Assembly (NCBI RefSeq): GCF_040954645.1
Contig: NC_092812.1
Coordinates: forward strand, 1,984,001-2,048,000
Direction: 5' to 3'
Length of the DNA: 64,000 nucleotides
Source: Diabrotica undecimpunctata
Taxonomy: Eukaryota; Arthropoda; Insecta; Coleoptera; Chrysomelidae
Made by a program: the position numbers and the translations under genes. Each line of letters begins with the position of its first letter. Position 1 is the stretch's first letter. Shown here piece after piece: positions 1-12,056 of this stretch. A model generated the notes under the pieces. That model was not told the DNA's origin, did not search any database, and worked only from the letters and a program-made list of their open reading frames with translations.

Positions 1-1560
1 TCCACCGCTATTCCCATTTTTCTACATTTTTTTACCCATTTCATTAAGAATCTGTCCAAATAGATTTTAAATAAGGTGGGTGACAGACAGCAGCTTTGTC
101 TTAATCGCTTTGTTGTTTGAAAAGGAGAGGTGATTTCTTGTCCCATTTTAATTCTTGCAAAGTTTTGTTCGTAGTATTTTTGAGTGGCGTTAATAAGAAT
201 TGGGTTTATTTTCAAGTTACCCACTTTTATCCATAGTTGGGAGATCGATACACTGCCATATGCTTTTTCCAAATCTAATAGAGCTATATGGGTTTCTCTA
301 TTTCTCTGCACTCGTTTTTCCATTGCAATTTTTAATGTGAAAATATTATCCATAGTGGAGCGTCCGGCCCTAAATCCCGCTTGTTCTTCGGGTTGTTTGT
401 CTTTAATATCATTTTCTATCAGGTTCCGTAGTACTTTTGAGTATAGTGGGCCTATAGTAGCAATCACTGCGATCCCTCTATAGTTTTAAGGATCCGTCTT
501 TGTGCCTTTCTTGTGTATTGGAGAGATATACGATTGTCTTCATTCTTCTGGAACTTCTTCTCCGTTTAAGCATCTTTCGAATAATTTTCGGATCATTTCA
601 AACAGTTTTGGGGGCCTCGAGATTTTCTTAATTTTATTCCCTTAACTGCTTCTTTCACTTGTTCTATTGATATTTCTATTCTTCCTTCTACTTCCACTTG
701 TTCATTTGTCTGTTTAAACCTTTCTCTTCTCTCTGTTAATAAGTTCTCGAAATGCCCTACCCATGTGTTCTCTGGTATTCTGTTTATTAGGACTTGGTTT
801 TTTGTCGTTGTGCTCATCGTTTTTATAGTTCTCCAGGCTTCAGAGCTCTTTGTCTCTCCTATATGGTTGTCTGGGTATTGGCATTTTTGTTCCCATGCAC
901 TGTTTTTCTTTTTAGCCACTTCTCGTTTGACTTCTTTATTCAAGTGTTTATATTGTTGTTTTGTTTGTTCGTCTCCCTTTTGTAATAACTTTTGATATAC
1001 TTCCTTCTTTCTTTTTATCTTTTCTTCCACTTCTTCATCCCACCAATATGGTTTATCTACTCTCCGTACCTGTGGCCCTAAAGCTTCTAGCGCTGCGTCT
1101 TTCATGCAGTTTTTATATGTTCGTATTCATCCGTCGTTGATCTGTGTGATTCCTGTGGTTTTTGTGTTAGTCTCCAGGAGTAAAGTAACTGTGTGCTCTC
1201 GTTATCTAGATTTTCTAAAGTGTACGTAGTTCTTTCTATTTTTTCTCTGTGTTCTTTGTTGATGTTTGTGTGGTTCCTGTCTACGAATGGTGTATATATT
1301 TTTCCTATTAACAGGCTGTGGTCCGAGCCGCACTCTGCTCCTCTATTTACCTTTACTTCCTGTACTCTTAACTTAGTTTGTTGTCTTGTTATGAAATAAT
1401 CTATTATCGATTTAGACCTCTTGTGTGCTGATACTAGGTGTATTTATGTATGTTCTTGTGGGCAAAAAAACCATTCAAAATATTTAACTCATATTGTTGG
1501 CATATATTTATGAGTCTTTCTCCATTGTTGTTGTGCCCTGTATTCAGTTCATTAATCTCC
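1..1560 (-). pseudogene. RTE/CFDP2-like LINE fragment: endonuclease end, linker, start of RT
   Basis: Decayed non-LTR retrotransposon reading leftward and running off the window start. At about 1300-1560 the minus strand gives the end of an APE-type endonuclease: GHNNNGERLINICQQYELN, then IIDYFIT and GAECGSDHSLL (the SDH motif). An open stretch at 593-1105 (170 residues) is the basic linker, with PYWWDEEVEEKIKRKKEVYQ, typical of RTE/CFDP2-like elements. Below 600 an RT is readable in broken frames, including LEKAYGSVSISQLW near 240-290, which is the motif A region with the catalytic Asp replaced. Frameshifts separate the parts, so this is an inactive copy. The assignment to RTE/CFDP2 type rests on the linker and endonuclease style. 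Confidence 0.8.
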
Positions 1561-2060
1561 TAGTTCCTTCTGATCATTCAAGTGCCATCCTCCTCTTGTA
1601 CCGGACCATTTACTCTTCTCATTATTTTTCTTCTGAATCTCTTGAATTATTTTTTATCGTTTTTGTTATTACCCAGATCTCACACCCAGGTTATTACTTA
1701 ATCTATTCTAGTCTTAACTTCGCATACTTAAGGAATTATTTTATATTGATTTCTGTACACAGATATCCAAAACCATCCACACGTTCGATGGTATAGTTGT
1801 CGTTTCATTATCAAGTATGCTTTTGACTGTCATATACTTGGTTTTTATTTTCCTTATTTTAAGCCCGCTTTTTTATGCTTTAAAAATAATTTTACCCAAA
1901 AACTTCTATTAATCGTTGCTTGCTCCTACTAATGATAGCTATATCATCTGCAGATGCAGTACTTTGTATCGATTTAATACAGTGGTTTTTCTGATGACCG
2001 CCTTAAGCACAAGATTAAAGAGTATGATTGATAGTGTGGAATGGGAAAGAAATGGGATTA
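1555..2060 (-). pseudogene. LINE RT palm and C-terminal remnant
   Basis: Second decayed LINE piece on the minus strand, lying directly 5' of the preceding one. Near 1900-1955 it reads SADDIAIISRSKQRLIEVF, a Y/S-ADD polymerase motif with the usual downstream helix. Near 1590-1690 it reads WVITKTIKNN and IMRRVNGPVQEEDGT, the YGxExW / RRI-GPV-E C-terminal signature of RTE-type reverse transcriptases. Several stops and frame changes interrupt it. It may be a separate copy or a rearranged part of the neighbour; the order (RT end upstream of an endonuclease) means the two are not one collinear element. Confidence 0.65.
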
Positions 2061-2640
2061 GTCTTAGCAAATCAGAATTCAAATTAAGAACCACACAGTC
2101 TATCCATCTGAATATATCTCTATAAGATAAGACTCAGTAAGCAGTTAAGAATGAGTTAGAGTGCTTTGATGTCCAATGCTATGTTTTTTGTCCTCTCATT
2201 TATCACTGATGCCTGAATGATAAGCAAGGACTTATGTAACTAAGTGAAATACTTCGAAATGATGTGCTATCGCCGTATACTTAGGGTAACTTGGACATAT
2301 TGCGTCACTTATGAAATAATCCATGAGTGAACTAAAAAAAAAACTAGAAATATTAACATCTATAAAATCTGAACAAGTCATATTAAATATTATCTGCTTC
2401 AATTTATACTACAGAGTAAAATCCAAGATAGAAGACATACAAGTCAACGCAGAATTTTATGACTAGAAAATCCAAAGCAACGGACCGAAATGTCATACAT
2501 CCAACTGTTCAGAAGAGCAGTTCTTATAATTCACGCTTCACACTAAGCTTTACGTATGAAGTCAAAAACTTGGCAGCAAAGAAGAAAAAAGTCATAGTTA
2601 GTACAGAAGTATAAAGAACATTTATTGGGTCAAATTTTCA
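2061..2640. other. No recognisable feature
   Basis: AT-rich sequence with short ORFs only. Part of 2330-2640 may be the eroded 5' portion of the plus-strand LINE that becomes recognisable after 2640, but no motif supports this. Confidence 0.4.
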
Positions 2641-3549
2641 GCATAGATGGAACACCATCTCCACTGAGGACAGAAAAAAGTATGAACTATACTTACAAAT
2701 CACAATAAACCAGCCATTGAATACATATAGTTCACATTTTGAAAAACTTTTTGAAAATCATACACTTAGGAGGAAGACCATTTCGAGGATACCGAAAAGA
2801 TAACTACTGATGAATGGCAAATAACAACCAAAATTATTTAAACAACGTTACCCAAACTAAAAAATCGAAAAGTGGAAGGGATGGACGAAATAATAAACGA
2901 AATGCTTAAATACACTGGAGAAAGCTTTACTGAGGAACTGCTTATTTTCTATGAAAAAATCACCGTATATAAGAAAATTTCGAATGCTTGGCAAGATAGT
3001 TTAACCATCCCAGTTTTAAAAAATCTGAAAAAGACGATCCCAAAAATTGATGACAAAAATTATAGCGCTCGAAGTGGAAAACACCGGAAGATGTGAACAA
3101 CAACAACAACGAAACAGTTCAACGGTCAATGCGATGTTAATTATCCGTCAGATATTGGAAAAGGTAATTAAATTTAACAAAACTATTTACATATGCTTCG
3201 TGGATCTTATGAAGGCGTTTGACAGAGTAAGACTTACAGTCCTTAAATTATTAAGATAAAGAAATATAGATCTCGGGATTCAAGCAATCATCAAACCCTA
3301 AAAACCTATACAGACATTAAAAAGAAAGAGAGACAGCATCAGTCCAATTCTCTTCAATTTGGTGACTATGGGATCACAATAAGCAGTTAAAATAAATAGC
3401 AGGAATAGGTTACAGAATGGGAAAAACAAATTAACATATTCTGCTATGCTAATGATCTGAGACTTACGTCGGAGGATGAAGATAATTTATATCAATTACT
3501 AGACACGTTTCAAAACACTTTAATTTAACCGAAAATTTACATGGTTATA

Positions 3550-5575
3550 TACAGGGTGAGTCATAACTATTGGGACATAGACTAAGGACAGGTTAGTTGG
3601 ACCAAAATATGTCTATTGGACCAAATATGCCTTAATAAAATGTTCCTGAGAAAAAAGATACAGGGTGTTAAGATAATTTTTGTTTTTCGTTTTTTGCTAA
3701 TAGTTTCCCTGTATATTTATAAATTGCTATCAAAATTGGAACAGAGTCATAATCTTAGACAAGAAATAGTATTTTATTTACAATTCCACTATCAAATACC
3801 AAACTAATAAACAAAGTTGCAACTAACGTAAGGTTTCCCGTTTTGACGATAAATCAAAACTAAACACACTTTAACTTAAAAGAACTCACAAAAACTCAAA
3901 CTAAATGTTCTACATGGTCTCCTCCGATTTCTATGCCTTTTCTAATTCTTTTTATAAAGGATTTTCGGACGTTAAAAAAATATTATTCTGTCCCCTTATA
4001 ACATTAGCTGCATTTTGAATGTATCTCCAAAGTTCGTCTCGTGTATTAATTTCATTGGCATAAACTAAGGACTTCGTATGTCCCCAAAAATAAAAATCTA
4101 GCGGGTTGTACTCAGGACTTCTTGGTGGCCATTGAAAATCACTGCCTCTGCCAATCCATCGTTGAGGAAATACGTCATTAAGATGATTTCTAACAGATAA
4201 TGAAAAATGAGGTGGCGCTCCATCCTGCATAAACCACATTTTTCTTCTTACATCCAGTGACAGATCATCTAAAATATCACTAAGAGTATTTTCCAAAAAG
4301 AATAAATAAGAATCTCCATTTAAATTTGGAGGAAAAACATAGGGCCCTAGTAGTTGGTCGAGTGTAATGCCACACCAAATATTCAATTTAAACCCATGCT
4401 GAAAATGTCTAGTTTTAATAGCATGCGGGTTTTCTTCTTCCCAATAATGACTATTTCCCCAATTAAAAACCCCTCGTCTGGTAAAAGTTGCTTCGTCGGT
4501 GAACATAATATTCTTAATAAAGTATCTGCTATTGCGATGTTTATTCAGAATACGTTAGCAAAACTGTAACCGTCGTAAAAGATCTGTTGGAAGTAAATTT
4601 TGAACAGGAGTGAAGTGATAAGGATGGAGGTTCTCTTTTTTTAGAATTTTAACAATAGACGACTGACTTACTCCTGTTGCTGCTGATAGATGTCGTGAAC
4701 TTATTTCAGGATTTTCATCTACGCGAACCAAAAGTTCATCTTCTTGATTAGGTGTGATTTGTTTCGGTCGACCACCCCGATTTTTAGTGTGAAATGACCC
4801 AGTTTCACCTAAACTACGATATAATCTTGCAAAAGTTTTGTGATTTGGTTGCCTTCTGTTTGCGTATAACATTCCATACATTCTGGCTGTCGAGCGACCG
4901 TAAAAATTTTCTCGTGCCTATACGCAAATCATATTTATCTCGCATTTCTTCATTAGTAAAATGATTGTGCCGAGGCATTTCAATCAAAAAAAGTAATGAT
5001 TACTTTTAAAAAATGCAACATTACACTACACTGTCACATCAAAAATAATTTACTCTGAACAAATGACATTTACCAACAACAATTATCTGACAGTCCAAAG
5101 CATACTTTTCATAAATGAAATAATATTTGAAATCCTTTTTTAAGACTCTAAGCAGTTCGACTGCGTTTTTATCGAAAACGGTTGAAATTATCATGTTTAA
5201 ACAAGATTACCAATTTTACGTAAAAATGATGTTTTATATTTCCTAATAAAAATTACTAAAAAGTTTCATCAGAAAAAGTTTAGACTCAATTTGATCATTA
5301 GGAATGATCCACGTGGCGCCCTCTATGACAAAACGTAAAATTGTAAATAAAATACTATTTCTTGTCTAAGATTATGCCTCTGTGCCAATTTTGATAGCAA
5401 TTTATAAATATACAGGGAAACTATTAGCAAAAAACGAAAAACAAAAATTAACTTTACCACCCTGTGCCTTTTTTCTCAGCAACATTTTATTAAGGCATAT
5501 TTGGCCCAATAGCCATATTTTGGTCCAAATAACCTGTCCTTGGTCTGTGTCCCAATAGTTATGACTCACCCTGTA
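3550..5575. mobile_element. DD41D mariner-like transposon with ~240-bp inverted repeats
   Basis: Complete Tc1/mariner-superfamily element. The left end starts TACAGGGTGAGTCATAACTA and the right end is its reverse complement. The inverted similarity runs about 240 bp inward (roughly 3550-3800 against 5333-5575) with scattered mismatches, much longer than the 20-30 bp usual in classical mariners. TA dinucleotides flank both ends (3548-3549 and 5576-5577), matching the TA target duplication of the superfamily. It encodes one broken transposase on the minus strand and is inserted into a plus-strand LINE. Confidence 0.85.
3952..4978 (-). pseudogene. DD41D Tc1/mariner-type transposase, disrupted
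   Basis: Cut-and-paste transposase of the mariner superfamily. The start is taken as the ATG at 4978 (MPRHNHFTNEEM). The N-terminal half (to about 4555) is a helix-turn-helix region of DUF4817 type, including SLGETGSFHTKNRGGRPKQI and ATGVSQSSIVKILKKE. The catalytic half shows FTDEATF (first Asp), MQDGAPPHF (second Asp) and SPEYNPLDFYFWG (third Asp). Counting 41 residues between the second and third Asp gives DD41D. Two lesions are visible: a frameshift near 4920 between the N-terminal 20 or so residues and the helix region, and an in-frame TAA at 4555-4557. The copy is therefore unlikely to make active protein. Confidence 0.85.
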
Positions 5576-6120
5576 TATGAAGAAGACACAGTCACTCACG
5601 AATAACATAGAATCTAAAAGATATAAAAGTTATAAACTTTAAATATCTAGAAGGCAACATTACCAGTAGCAAAAATCTGAAAGAGAAAGTCACAGCACAG
5701 ATTGATAGAATAGCAATGATATCTGGATATATGCGTGACATTAAATGGGGGAACAAGCATATCAGCATAGGAAGTAAAGAATATATAAGACCTGCGTAAG
5801 ACCAGTAATGATCTATGCGATTAAGACTAGAGCCCAAATAGCTGCAACCAAGAGACTCCTATAAGGACAACTGAAATGAAAACTTTCGTTACACTCTTAG
5901 GAACAGGAAAAGGAGTTAGTTTATAAGAGAACAAAACCGCGTCCGTAATATTCTAAAATGGGTTTCACAGTGACGCAGGTAGCAAAAAGATCCCATTAGT
6001 AAAATGGGCGAGAAGAGGCTTGCAAAAATTGTACGTTCTGAAAAACCCAATACATCAAGACGACCTGGGACACCTCCAAAACGAGGGTATGATAGCTGGA
6101 GATCGGAATCCTAAGAGTTA

Positions 6121-6306
6121 GTTGTAATGATTAACGTAACTTAGTCTTAAATTAAGAAGAAGGAAAATATGTTTAAAAATTTTGTTTATTCTTTTGGACA
6201 CTTTTAGTATAAACTAAAAATTTAATAATTCCAGAAGTTTGATATGTTTTTAAATTACTAAATAGTTAATATGTATGACTGTCACTTTAGTAGCATATAT
6301 TTTTAG
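6121..6306. other. Intron sequence upstream of an exon
   Basis: AT-rich, no coding signal. It ends in a pyrimidine-rich ttttag that forms the acceptor of the exon starting at 6307. Confidence 0.5.
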
Positions 6307-6498
6307 ATTTACGGTCGGGTTGATGGATTTGAACATTACTTGGAAACGTTTTTTGGACCAAAAGGTCCCTCACAGGGTCTAAAAGATAATATTATGGATA
6401 CACTTAGGTGGAAAAGAGATGCAAAGAATAACACAGAATTGAAGAGACAGGTAGACAAACTTCCTAACGTTGTTGACAACTTTGCCAAAGAACCCAAG
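6307..6498 (+). CDS. Internal exon, apolipophorin/large lipid transfer protein-like
   Basis: A 64-codon block open in one frame, phase 0 at both ends, bounded by acceptor tttttag and donor AAG|GTTGGT. It reads GRVDGFEHYLETFFGPKGP, later RWKRDAKNN, and ends near VVDNFAKEPK. The G-F-E...FFG-K/G pattern resembles the segment of the lipovitellin-type domain in apolipoprotein B and insect apolipophorins that precedes the L/F-GNE block, and the next exon on this strand (55193-55321) supplies an IFGNEA motif. Apolipophorins are secreted lipoproteins that carry lipid in haemolymph. The exon is the only undecayed coding sequence among the surrounding transposons. Identification is by motif resemblance only; a different protein of the same superfamily remains possible. 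Confidence 0.55.
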
Positions 6499-6678
6499 GT
6501 TGGTATAATTTGTTTCTAAATCCTATTATTTTAAACTGAGTTTGTTTTTTTTTTATTTAAATTTTTAAATTTACGTGTCTCGACAACTATGGTCATTGAC
6601 ACGGGAACAAACAAAATCGGTATTTACAATATATGATTAAGCTACAGTTTTGGTACTTTTACAAAATTCGTAAATATT

Positions 6679-9600
6679 TTATATTAAATTATATAATTTA
6701 GAGTCTCTTAAAAAAATAATCAAAGAGTTCATTGAACCAGGTGAACTAAGTATATCACTAAGGGTACCACTAATGTTATGCCGTCGTCGGGTGGAGCTGA
6801 AAGTACTGCATTCAAGTAGGATATGCTGTATGGAAAGCCGCGTGTTGTTGCAGCGTTCGCAGACTGGTGGATTTTCAGAACTCATGAGGTAACCGTGCGT
6901 GAGACGAGTGTGTCCTATTCTTATTCGTCTGATTATGGCTTTGTCTCTTCTTTTTTGTATGGGAATTTGCAGTGGTCGAATTATTGGTTGTATTTGATGT
7001 AATTTGGATGTGCTTCCACTCCATTGATCTTGCCAATTTTCCAAGACTGATTGCCTGAAGAGATATTTTAGGTCCTGATGGAGCTGTATCCTTTCGACTG
7101 GATGATCAGGGCAATTAGCTTCTTTCGCCGCTTGGTCCGCTTTCTCGTTACCAATAACACCTACGTGCGAAGGAACCCAGATTATGGAGACTGAGGTGCC
7201 CGAAGTTAACAGCTGATGACAGTGAGCGTGTACCTTATTGACTATAGGGTGTTGTGATCTTAGGGTTTTTAGTGAATGTATCGATGGCAGAGAGTCGGTG
7301 CATATGGCTATACGTTTGCTGCTTTTTGGTGTGACTTCTAGCGCCTTGTTTATTCCATATAATTCCGCTGTATGTATACTGCAGATAGTAGGGAGGCGAA
7401 ATGACGCTATTGTTTCATTTGTTGTAGTAACAGCACAGCTTGTACCATGTTCATCTTTACTGGCGTCTGTGTATAAGATTGTATCAAACTTTTCCATGTC
7501 AATCATTTTGTTGAACTCTTGTCTAAACATACTAATGGGGGTTTCCTTTTTGTCGTATCTACATAGACTAATGTTAAAACTAGGCTGCTTTCTGGTCCAA
7601 GGCGGGGTATGAGGGATACAGATCGGGGTCATATGTGAAAAATCTGTGTTGTTAATTAACTGGTGTAATTTGCGGTCAAATGGGTATACAGACCTAAGTT
7701 TTTCTGTTGGCTTTATTACTGTGTGTCTGGCAACAAGCTTGGCAGCTGGATTTGAGGGGTTGGCAGAGACCTTTGCAAAGTAATTCAGAAGTAGTCTTTG
7801 TCTCCTATAGGTCAGTGGAGGTTCATAGGCTTCAACATGAATGCTTTCAGATGGGCTAGATCTAAAAGCACCAAGACAAATACAAAGAGATGTGTTCTGA
7901 ACGACGTTAAGAGAATTTAAGAGAGACTTGCATGCAGACATATAGAGTATGCTACCGTAATCAAGTTTGGACCTAATTAGGGCTTGGTAAATTCTGAGTA
8001 ATACTTCCTCTTCAGAGCCCCAGTGATAGTGAGCAAGAGATTTAATTATGTTTATTCTTTTTAAACAATTAGCTTTAGTGGTTTGTATATGATTTCTCCA
8101 AGACAGTCTTTTATCAAACTGCATACCTAAGATTTTATGGTTATCTACTACACGAAGCGGAGTTCCATGCAGTTGTAAATTAGGTTGAGGAGACCTGTAT
8201 TTTTTACTAAACTGGATTACTACAGATTTAGGTGGTGAAAATTTGAATCCTGTACTTTCTGACCAATTGGTTATAGACTCTAGGGTGTTTTGGAGTAACG
8301 CGCATGTACTGGATGTGGTCCTACCTTGACAAAATAGAATGATATCATCAGCGTAAATAGAGTGTTGAACTGGTGCTTTTATCGTAGAGCATATGTCGTT
8401 AATACAGATTAAGAATAGTGTGGTGCTAAGTATACAACCTTGAGGTAGTCCATTCTCTACAGCTTGTGGTGCAGACATTTTACCATTTGCAGACACTTGG
8501 AACGTTCTATCCGTTAAAAAATTATTAATAAATGTTGTTATATTACCTTCTAATTTGAGGTCACTAAGTTTTGCAAGAATTATTGATTTTGAAGTGGTAT
8601 CGAAAGCACTCTCTATGTCTAGAACAACGGCAATTACCTCATTCTTGTTTTGCATGGCGTATGTAATTTTAGACTGAAGTGAAACCAAATTGTCCATAGT
8701 GCATCTATTTGATCTAAACCCTGACTGAAATGGATTTAGTAACTTATGTCGTTCTAAATACCAGTTTAGACGATTATTTATCATTTTTTCTAAGACTTTA
8801 CATAATGAGCAAGTTAAAGAGATGGGTCGAAATGAACTGGGTAATGCTGAAAGGCAGTCATTCTTTTTAATTGGAATCATAATGGATTTTCTCCATAGCC
8901 TGGGAAACCGTTGATATGTCCATAAAATATTGTACAGATCTAATAATTTTCTTAATGTATCTGAATGTAGTTTTTTAATAAATATTGAGGGGATATTATC
9001 TGGTCCGGCAGCAGAATTTTTAAGAGAACTAACAACATCATAGAGTTCGTTCAGAGTAAACGGTAGGTTAAGTGGATTAGGGTTCGATGAGGAGGACTGA
9101 GGAGGCAGCTGTTCGTCTCGTGTCAATAAATGGTTAATTCTGTTTTTGGATTTGTCTAAAAAATATTGTGCCAAGGTATCAGAGATTTTCTGGTCGTCTG
9201 TAATAATATTATTTTCATGGATAAGAGCGGGCATTTTATACGTTGTGTTGCGTCCATTAATTTGTTTTATTTTGTTCCATACTTGCGTTGGAGATGTGTC
9301 AGCGGTTATAGTACTGGAGAATTTAATCCAAGATTCTCGTTTACTTTCTTTTATTACTCGTTTAGAGTTGGCCTTTAGTCTCTTGAAATTAATTAAGTCC
9401 TTTTCTGATCGTGTTCTGCGATATTTGTTTAAGGCCTTTTTGCTAGCTTTAACTGCTAGCTTGCAAGATAGATTCCACCATGGTACAGATTTTTGGGATG
9501 GATTAATGGAGCACTCTCCTATGTGTTCCTCTGCTGCTTGCAGTATACATCTATTAAATTCCTCAACATCAGTATCAGCATTGTTTTGATAAACAATTTC

Positions 9601-10343
9601 GTTAACTCGATCCTTAACAGATACGCTGAAAAGCTTTCAATTAGCTTTTGAGATATTCCATTTGCTCTTAACATAAGACGGTTTAGCTTCATTATTAGTG
9701 ATGAAAATTGGGAAGTGGTTGCTATCATAGAGACTATCAAGCGTGTACCAAGTAAGAAGAGGAGCTGTTTTGGGATCACTAATGCTCAGGTCAATTGAAG
9801 AGAAGGAGCCAGACTGTATGTGAAAATACGTGCTACTTCCTGTGTTTAAAAGACTAACATCATGATTAATGATAATATCCTCAATAATCTTACCTCTACC
9901 AAACGTATTTCTGGATCCCCATATACCACTATGAGCATTAAAATCTCCAACAAGAATAAACGGAGCTGGAAGTTGGTTAATGAGATTTAAAAGTTCAGCA
10001 CTGACAAGATTATAGTTAGGAGGAATGTAAACATTGCAAATGACAATTTTGTTAGGGCACCATGCAGTTACTGCTACAGCTTCCAGCGTTGTATTTAACA
10101 AAAATTCTCGGTGAAAGACATCATTTGAGATAAAAATGGAGGATCCACCGCTGGCTCTTAAATGCGTTGTCCTAATAAAATTATAGCTAGAATAGTTTCT
10201 AAGATACGGATTGTGTGTTGTGTTAAAGTTGGTCTCTTGTAAGCAGAGAAAATCAGGGACGTGATCTGAGATTAACTGTTGTAATCATTCAAGACGGGGG
10301 AAAAACCCGTCACAATTCCACTGAATTAATGTGAATAAAATTA
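6679..10343 (-). pseudogene. I-type LINE ORF2: endonuclease, RT, RNase H; two in-frame TGA
   Basis: Polyprotein that nicks the target and reverse-transcribes the element. Domains in order: APE endonuclease (IQWNCDGFFPRLE near 10330, CLQET, GDFNAHSGIWGS, SNHFPI with Asn in place of the usual Asp), RT (FRPISLTCSLCKVLEKM, GFRSNRCTMDNL, DIESAFD, YADDIILF), RNase H (LYTDASKDEHG, HTAELYGI, CTDSLPSIHSL, WVPSHVGVIGNEKADQAA), then a C-terminal CCHC (CERCNNTRLSIQHILLEC). The reading frame is continuous from about 10343 to 6679 except for TGA codons near 10283 and at 9637. The 851-codon stretch 6679-9234 is uninterrupted and spans all of RT and RNase H. RNase H after RT favours the I group over Jockey or R1. 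Confidence 0.85.
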
Positions 10344-10347
10344 CAGA

Positions 10348-11709
10348 TTATTGTAAAGACTTTTGAGACTGTTGAGATGCGTCTGAGTTGCTGTCATCAT
10401 CGCTTACGTCATAGGATATATCAATACTAGATACACTTTCGGCGTCATCAGGATCCAGTTGGAGTTTAATTTTTTTATTTATGCGTGTTATACGATATTT
10501 AATTGCCCGTTCTTGGAGAGATGAGTACAGAAATTGTAAATTTAAGATCAAAGATTTAATATCGGTCGTGAATTTCAATGCTTCGGTGTAAGGATCGTTA
10601 TTTCCAACGGTGTTTTCAAGGAAAGCTATCAAATTATCTTGAGGAAGTATGAATGCTTCTGGTGATTTATTGTAGGCTTTTTTTATATCCTCTTTAGTTT
10701 GTTCAGTTAGTCCGGTTTCTATTGGTGGGTTTGTCCTTCGTTTCTTTCTTTTTTGCTTAATGGTTTTATCCTGCTGTATATGGCTGGCAGGTGAAATGGG
10801 TGGAGGCATGCTAACAGTGTCATCTAGGGAACTGTTATCATTCGTGACCGTCGATACTTCTGAGCGACCTCGTTTGAGGGCTGGATTTAATGCGGTAGTT
10901 GAGTCTAGTTGTGCAGTATCTGTAATAGGGGTCGCGCTGGAGGTGTCTGTCGACTGTGTGTTATCTAGTAAAGGGGTTGTGTTCGTGGATAATTCGGGAT
11001 TTGAATTGGGAGTTTGGGTTACATTAACAGTTGGAGGATTAGGGCACTTAGAAGCAATGTGTCCTGGTTGTTTACAGATAAAACACTCCATTTTATCTGT
11101 AGATAAGAAGATTCTGTTGTCAATACCTTCAAAAGGTATTACAATTGACGTTTGTAATTCAAAATTATCTGTATTGGAAAAAACATATACTTGGCGTCTA
11201 AAGCTAAGGATGTGAGAGTACTCATCACCTGGGATACCAGCTCTTAAAAAGGAAACCGGGGAGGCTAACTCAAGCCCAAGATTTTTGATGGCAGATTCTA
11301 CTAAATCGTGCGGAACGGTTGGGGAAATATTTGATATGACAATTCTTTTTGTAGGGGAAACCAGTCTGCGAATATTTAGGGTAATGTTCCCTATCTGAAT
11401 ATTTGGATGGGATGTCAATAATTGTTCGACTAAATTGGAATTGGTAAGATAAATACATATCCTATTATGGGATATCCTAGAAGCAAAAGAAATTTGTTTG
11501 GGACCGATAATATCGCCTATAGCTCTAACATAGTCATGTAATTTAAGGTTTTGATCAGCATGTAATACTACCGCTTGGTTGTGTTTTGGAAACGAAGGTT
11601 TAACTATGGATGTTACTATGGATGCATACGAATTTGTTTGTCTAGAAGTTGCATTATCTGTAGTTTGAGACATATTTGAAGCTGAACTGTTTTGCACGTT
11701 ACTGCCCAT
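10348..11709 (-). CDS. I-type LINE ORF1 (Gag-like nucleic-acid-binding protein)
   Basis: An open frame of 453 codons, first ORF of LINE copy 1, ending just upstream of ORF2. It has an N-terminal low-complexity region, a central RRM-like region (VVLHADQNLKLHDYVRAIG, RICIYLTNSNLVEQLL) and one zinc knuckle CFICKQPGHIASKC (CX2CX4HX4C) near residue 210. A Ser/Thr-rich linker and the basic stretch KQKRKKRRTNPP follow. The family function is packaging of element RNA into an RNP. It is intact here, unlike ORF2. Confidence 0.8.
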   Translation of the reverse strand: MGSNVQNSSASNMSQTTDNATSRQTNSYASIVTSIVKPSFPKHNQAVVLHADQNLKLHDYVRAIGDIIGPKQISFASRISHNRICIYLTNSNLVEQLLTSHPNIQIGNITLNIRRLVSPTKRIVISNISPTVPHDLVESAIKNLGLELASPVSFLRAGIPGDEYSHILSFRRQVYVFSNTDNFELQTSIVIPFEGIDNRIFLSTDKMECFICKQPGHIASKCPNPPTVNVTQTPNSNPELSTNTTPLLDNTQSTDTSSATPITDTAQLDSTTALNPALKRGRSEVSTVTNDNSSLDDTVSMPPPISPASHIQQDKTIKQKRKKRRTNPPIETGLTEQTKEDIKKAYNKSPEAFILPQDNLIAFLENTVGNNDPYTEALKFTTDIKSLILNLQFLYSSLQERAIKYRITRINKKIKLQLDPDDAESVSSIDISYDVSDDDSNSDASQQSQKSLQ

Positions 11710-12056
11710 GTAGTCAGAAGCAGAAACAATATTATGAAATTTTATTATTTGTTTAGTTTAGAGTGTTGTTGATATTTAAACATTTTGCCGGCACCACAGG
11801 TAGCCGGCTATCACTTTTCGATGTTTATGCTAGTCCATTAATATTGATGTTTCTAATTAATGTAAAAAGCAAAAAACTGGAATCTAATTATAGATCCGAA
11901 TAAACTAAACAAATCTAATTTAAAATGTTCAAATACGTACGTTATAATTACTGATTATCACTCACTGGTAAACTCGTATTTCACTGCTATTAATAACACC
12001 GCAGCAATCGTCGATGTTTACACGTCGAGGTACAATCTACGAATGAGTTTGTTTTT

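Larger units (their letters stand above)
2640..6120 (+). pseudogene. Decayed RTE-like LINE split by a mariner element
   Basis: Plus-strand RTE/CFDP2-like retrotransposon remnant. Left of the mariner insertion it shows the RT entry region (LKNRKVEGMDEIINEMLKY near 2855-2910), motif A (FVDLMKAFDRV near 3195-3230), SPILFNLV near 3340, and a degenerate active site YAND near 3440 where YADD is expected. Right of the insertion (5578-6120) it resumes with a connection/C-terminal stretch, LKEKVTAQIDRIAMISGYM, and ends with RLAKIVRSEKPNTSRRPG, a typical RTE tail. Stops and frameshifts are frequent. The DNA transposon at 3550-5575 separates the two halves and so inserted later. Confidence 0.75.
6550..12043 (-). 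mobile_element. Full-length I-type LINE (copy 1)
   Basis: Non-LTR retrotransposon with two ORFs, reading leftward. The 13-bp target duplication TGAGTTTGTTTTT occurs at 6537-6549 and 12044-12056, defining a 5.5 kb full-length insertion only 38 bp past the exon donor at 6499. The 3' end at the left carries a T-run (poly-A on the minus strand) that merges with the duplication. The 5' UTR contains a GC-rich stem, GCCGGCACCACAGGTAGCCGGC, at about 11787-11808. ORF1 is open; ORF2 is broken only by two in-frame TGA codons. Copy 2 of a related element lies at 49135-54708. Confidence 0.85.

Noticed and set aside
184..483. 99-codon plus ORF
   Set aside because: Antisense shadow of the minus-strand RT fragment.
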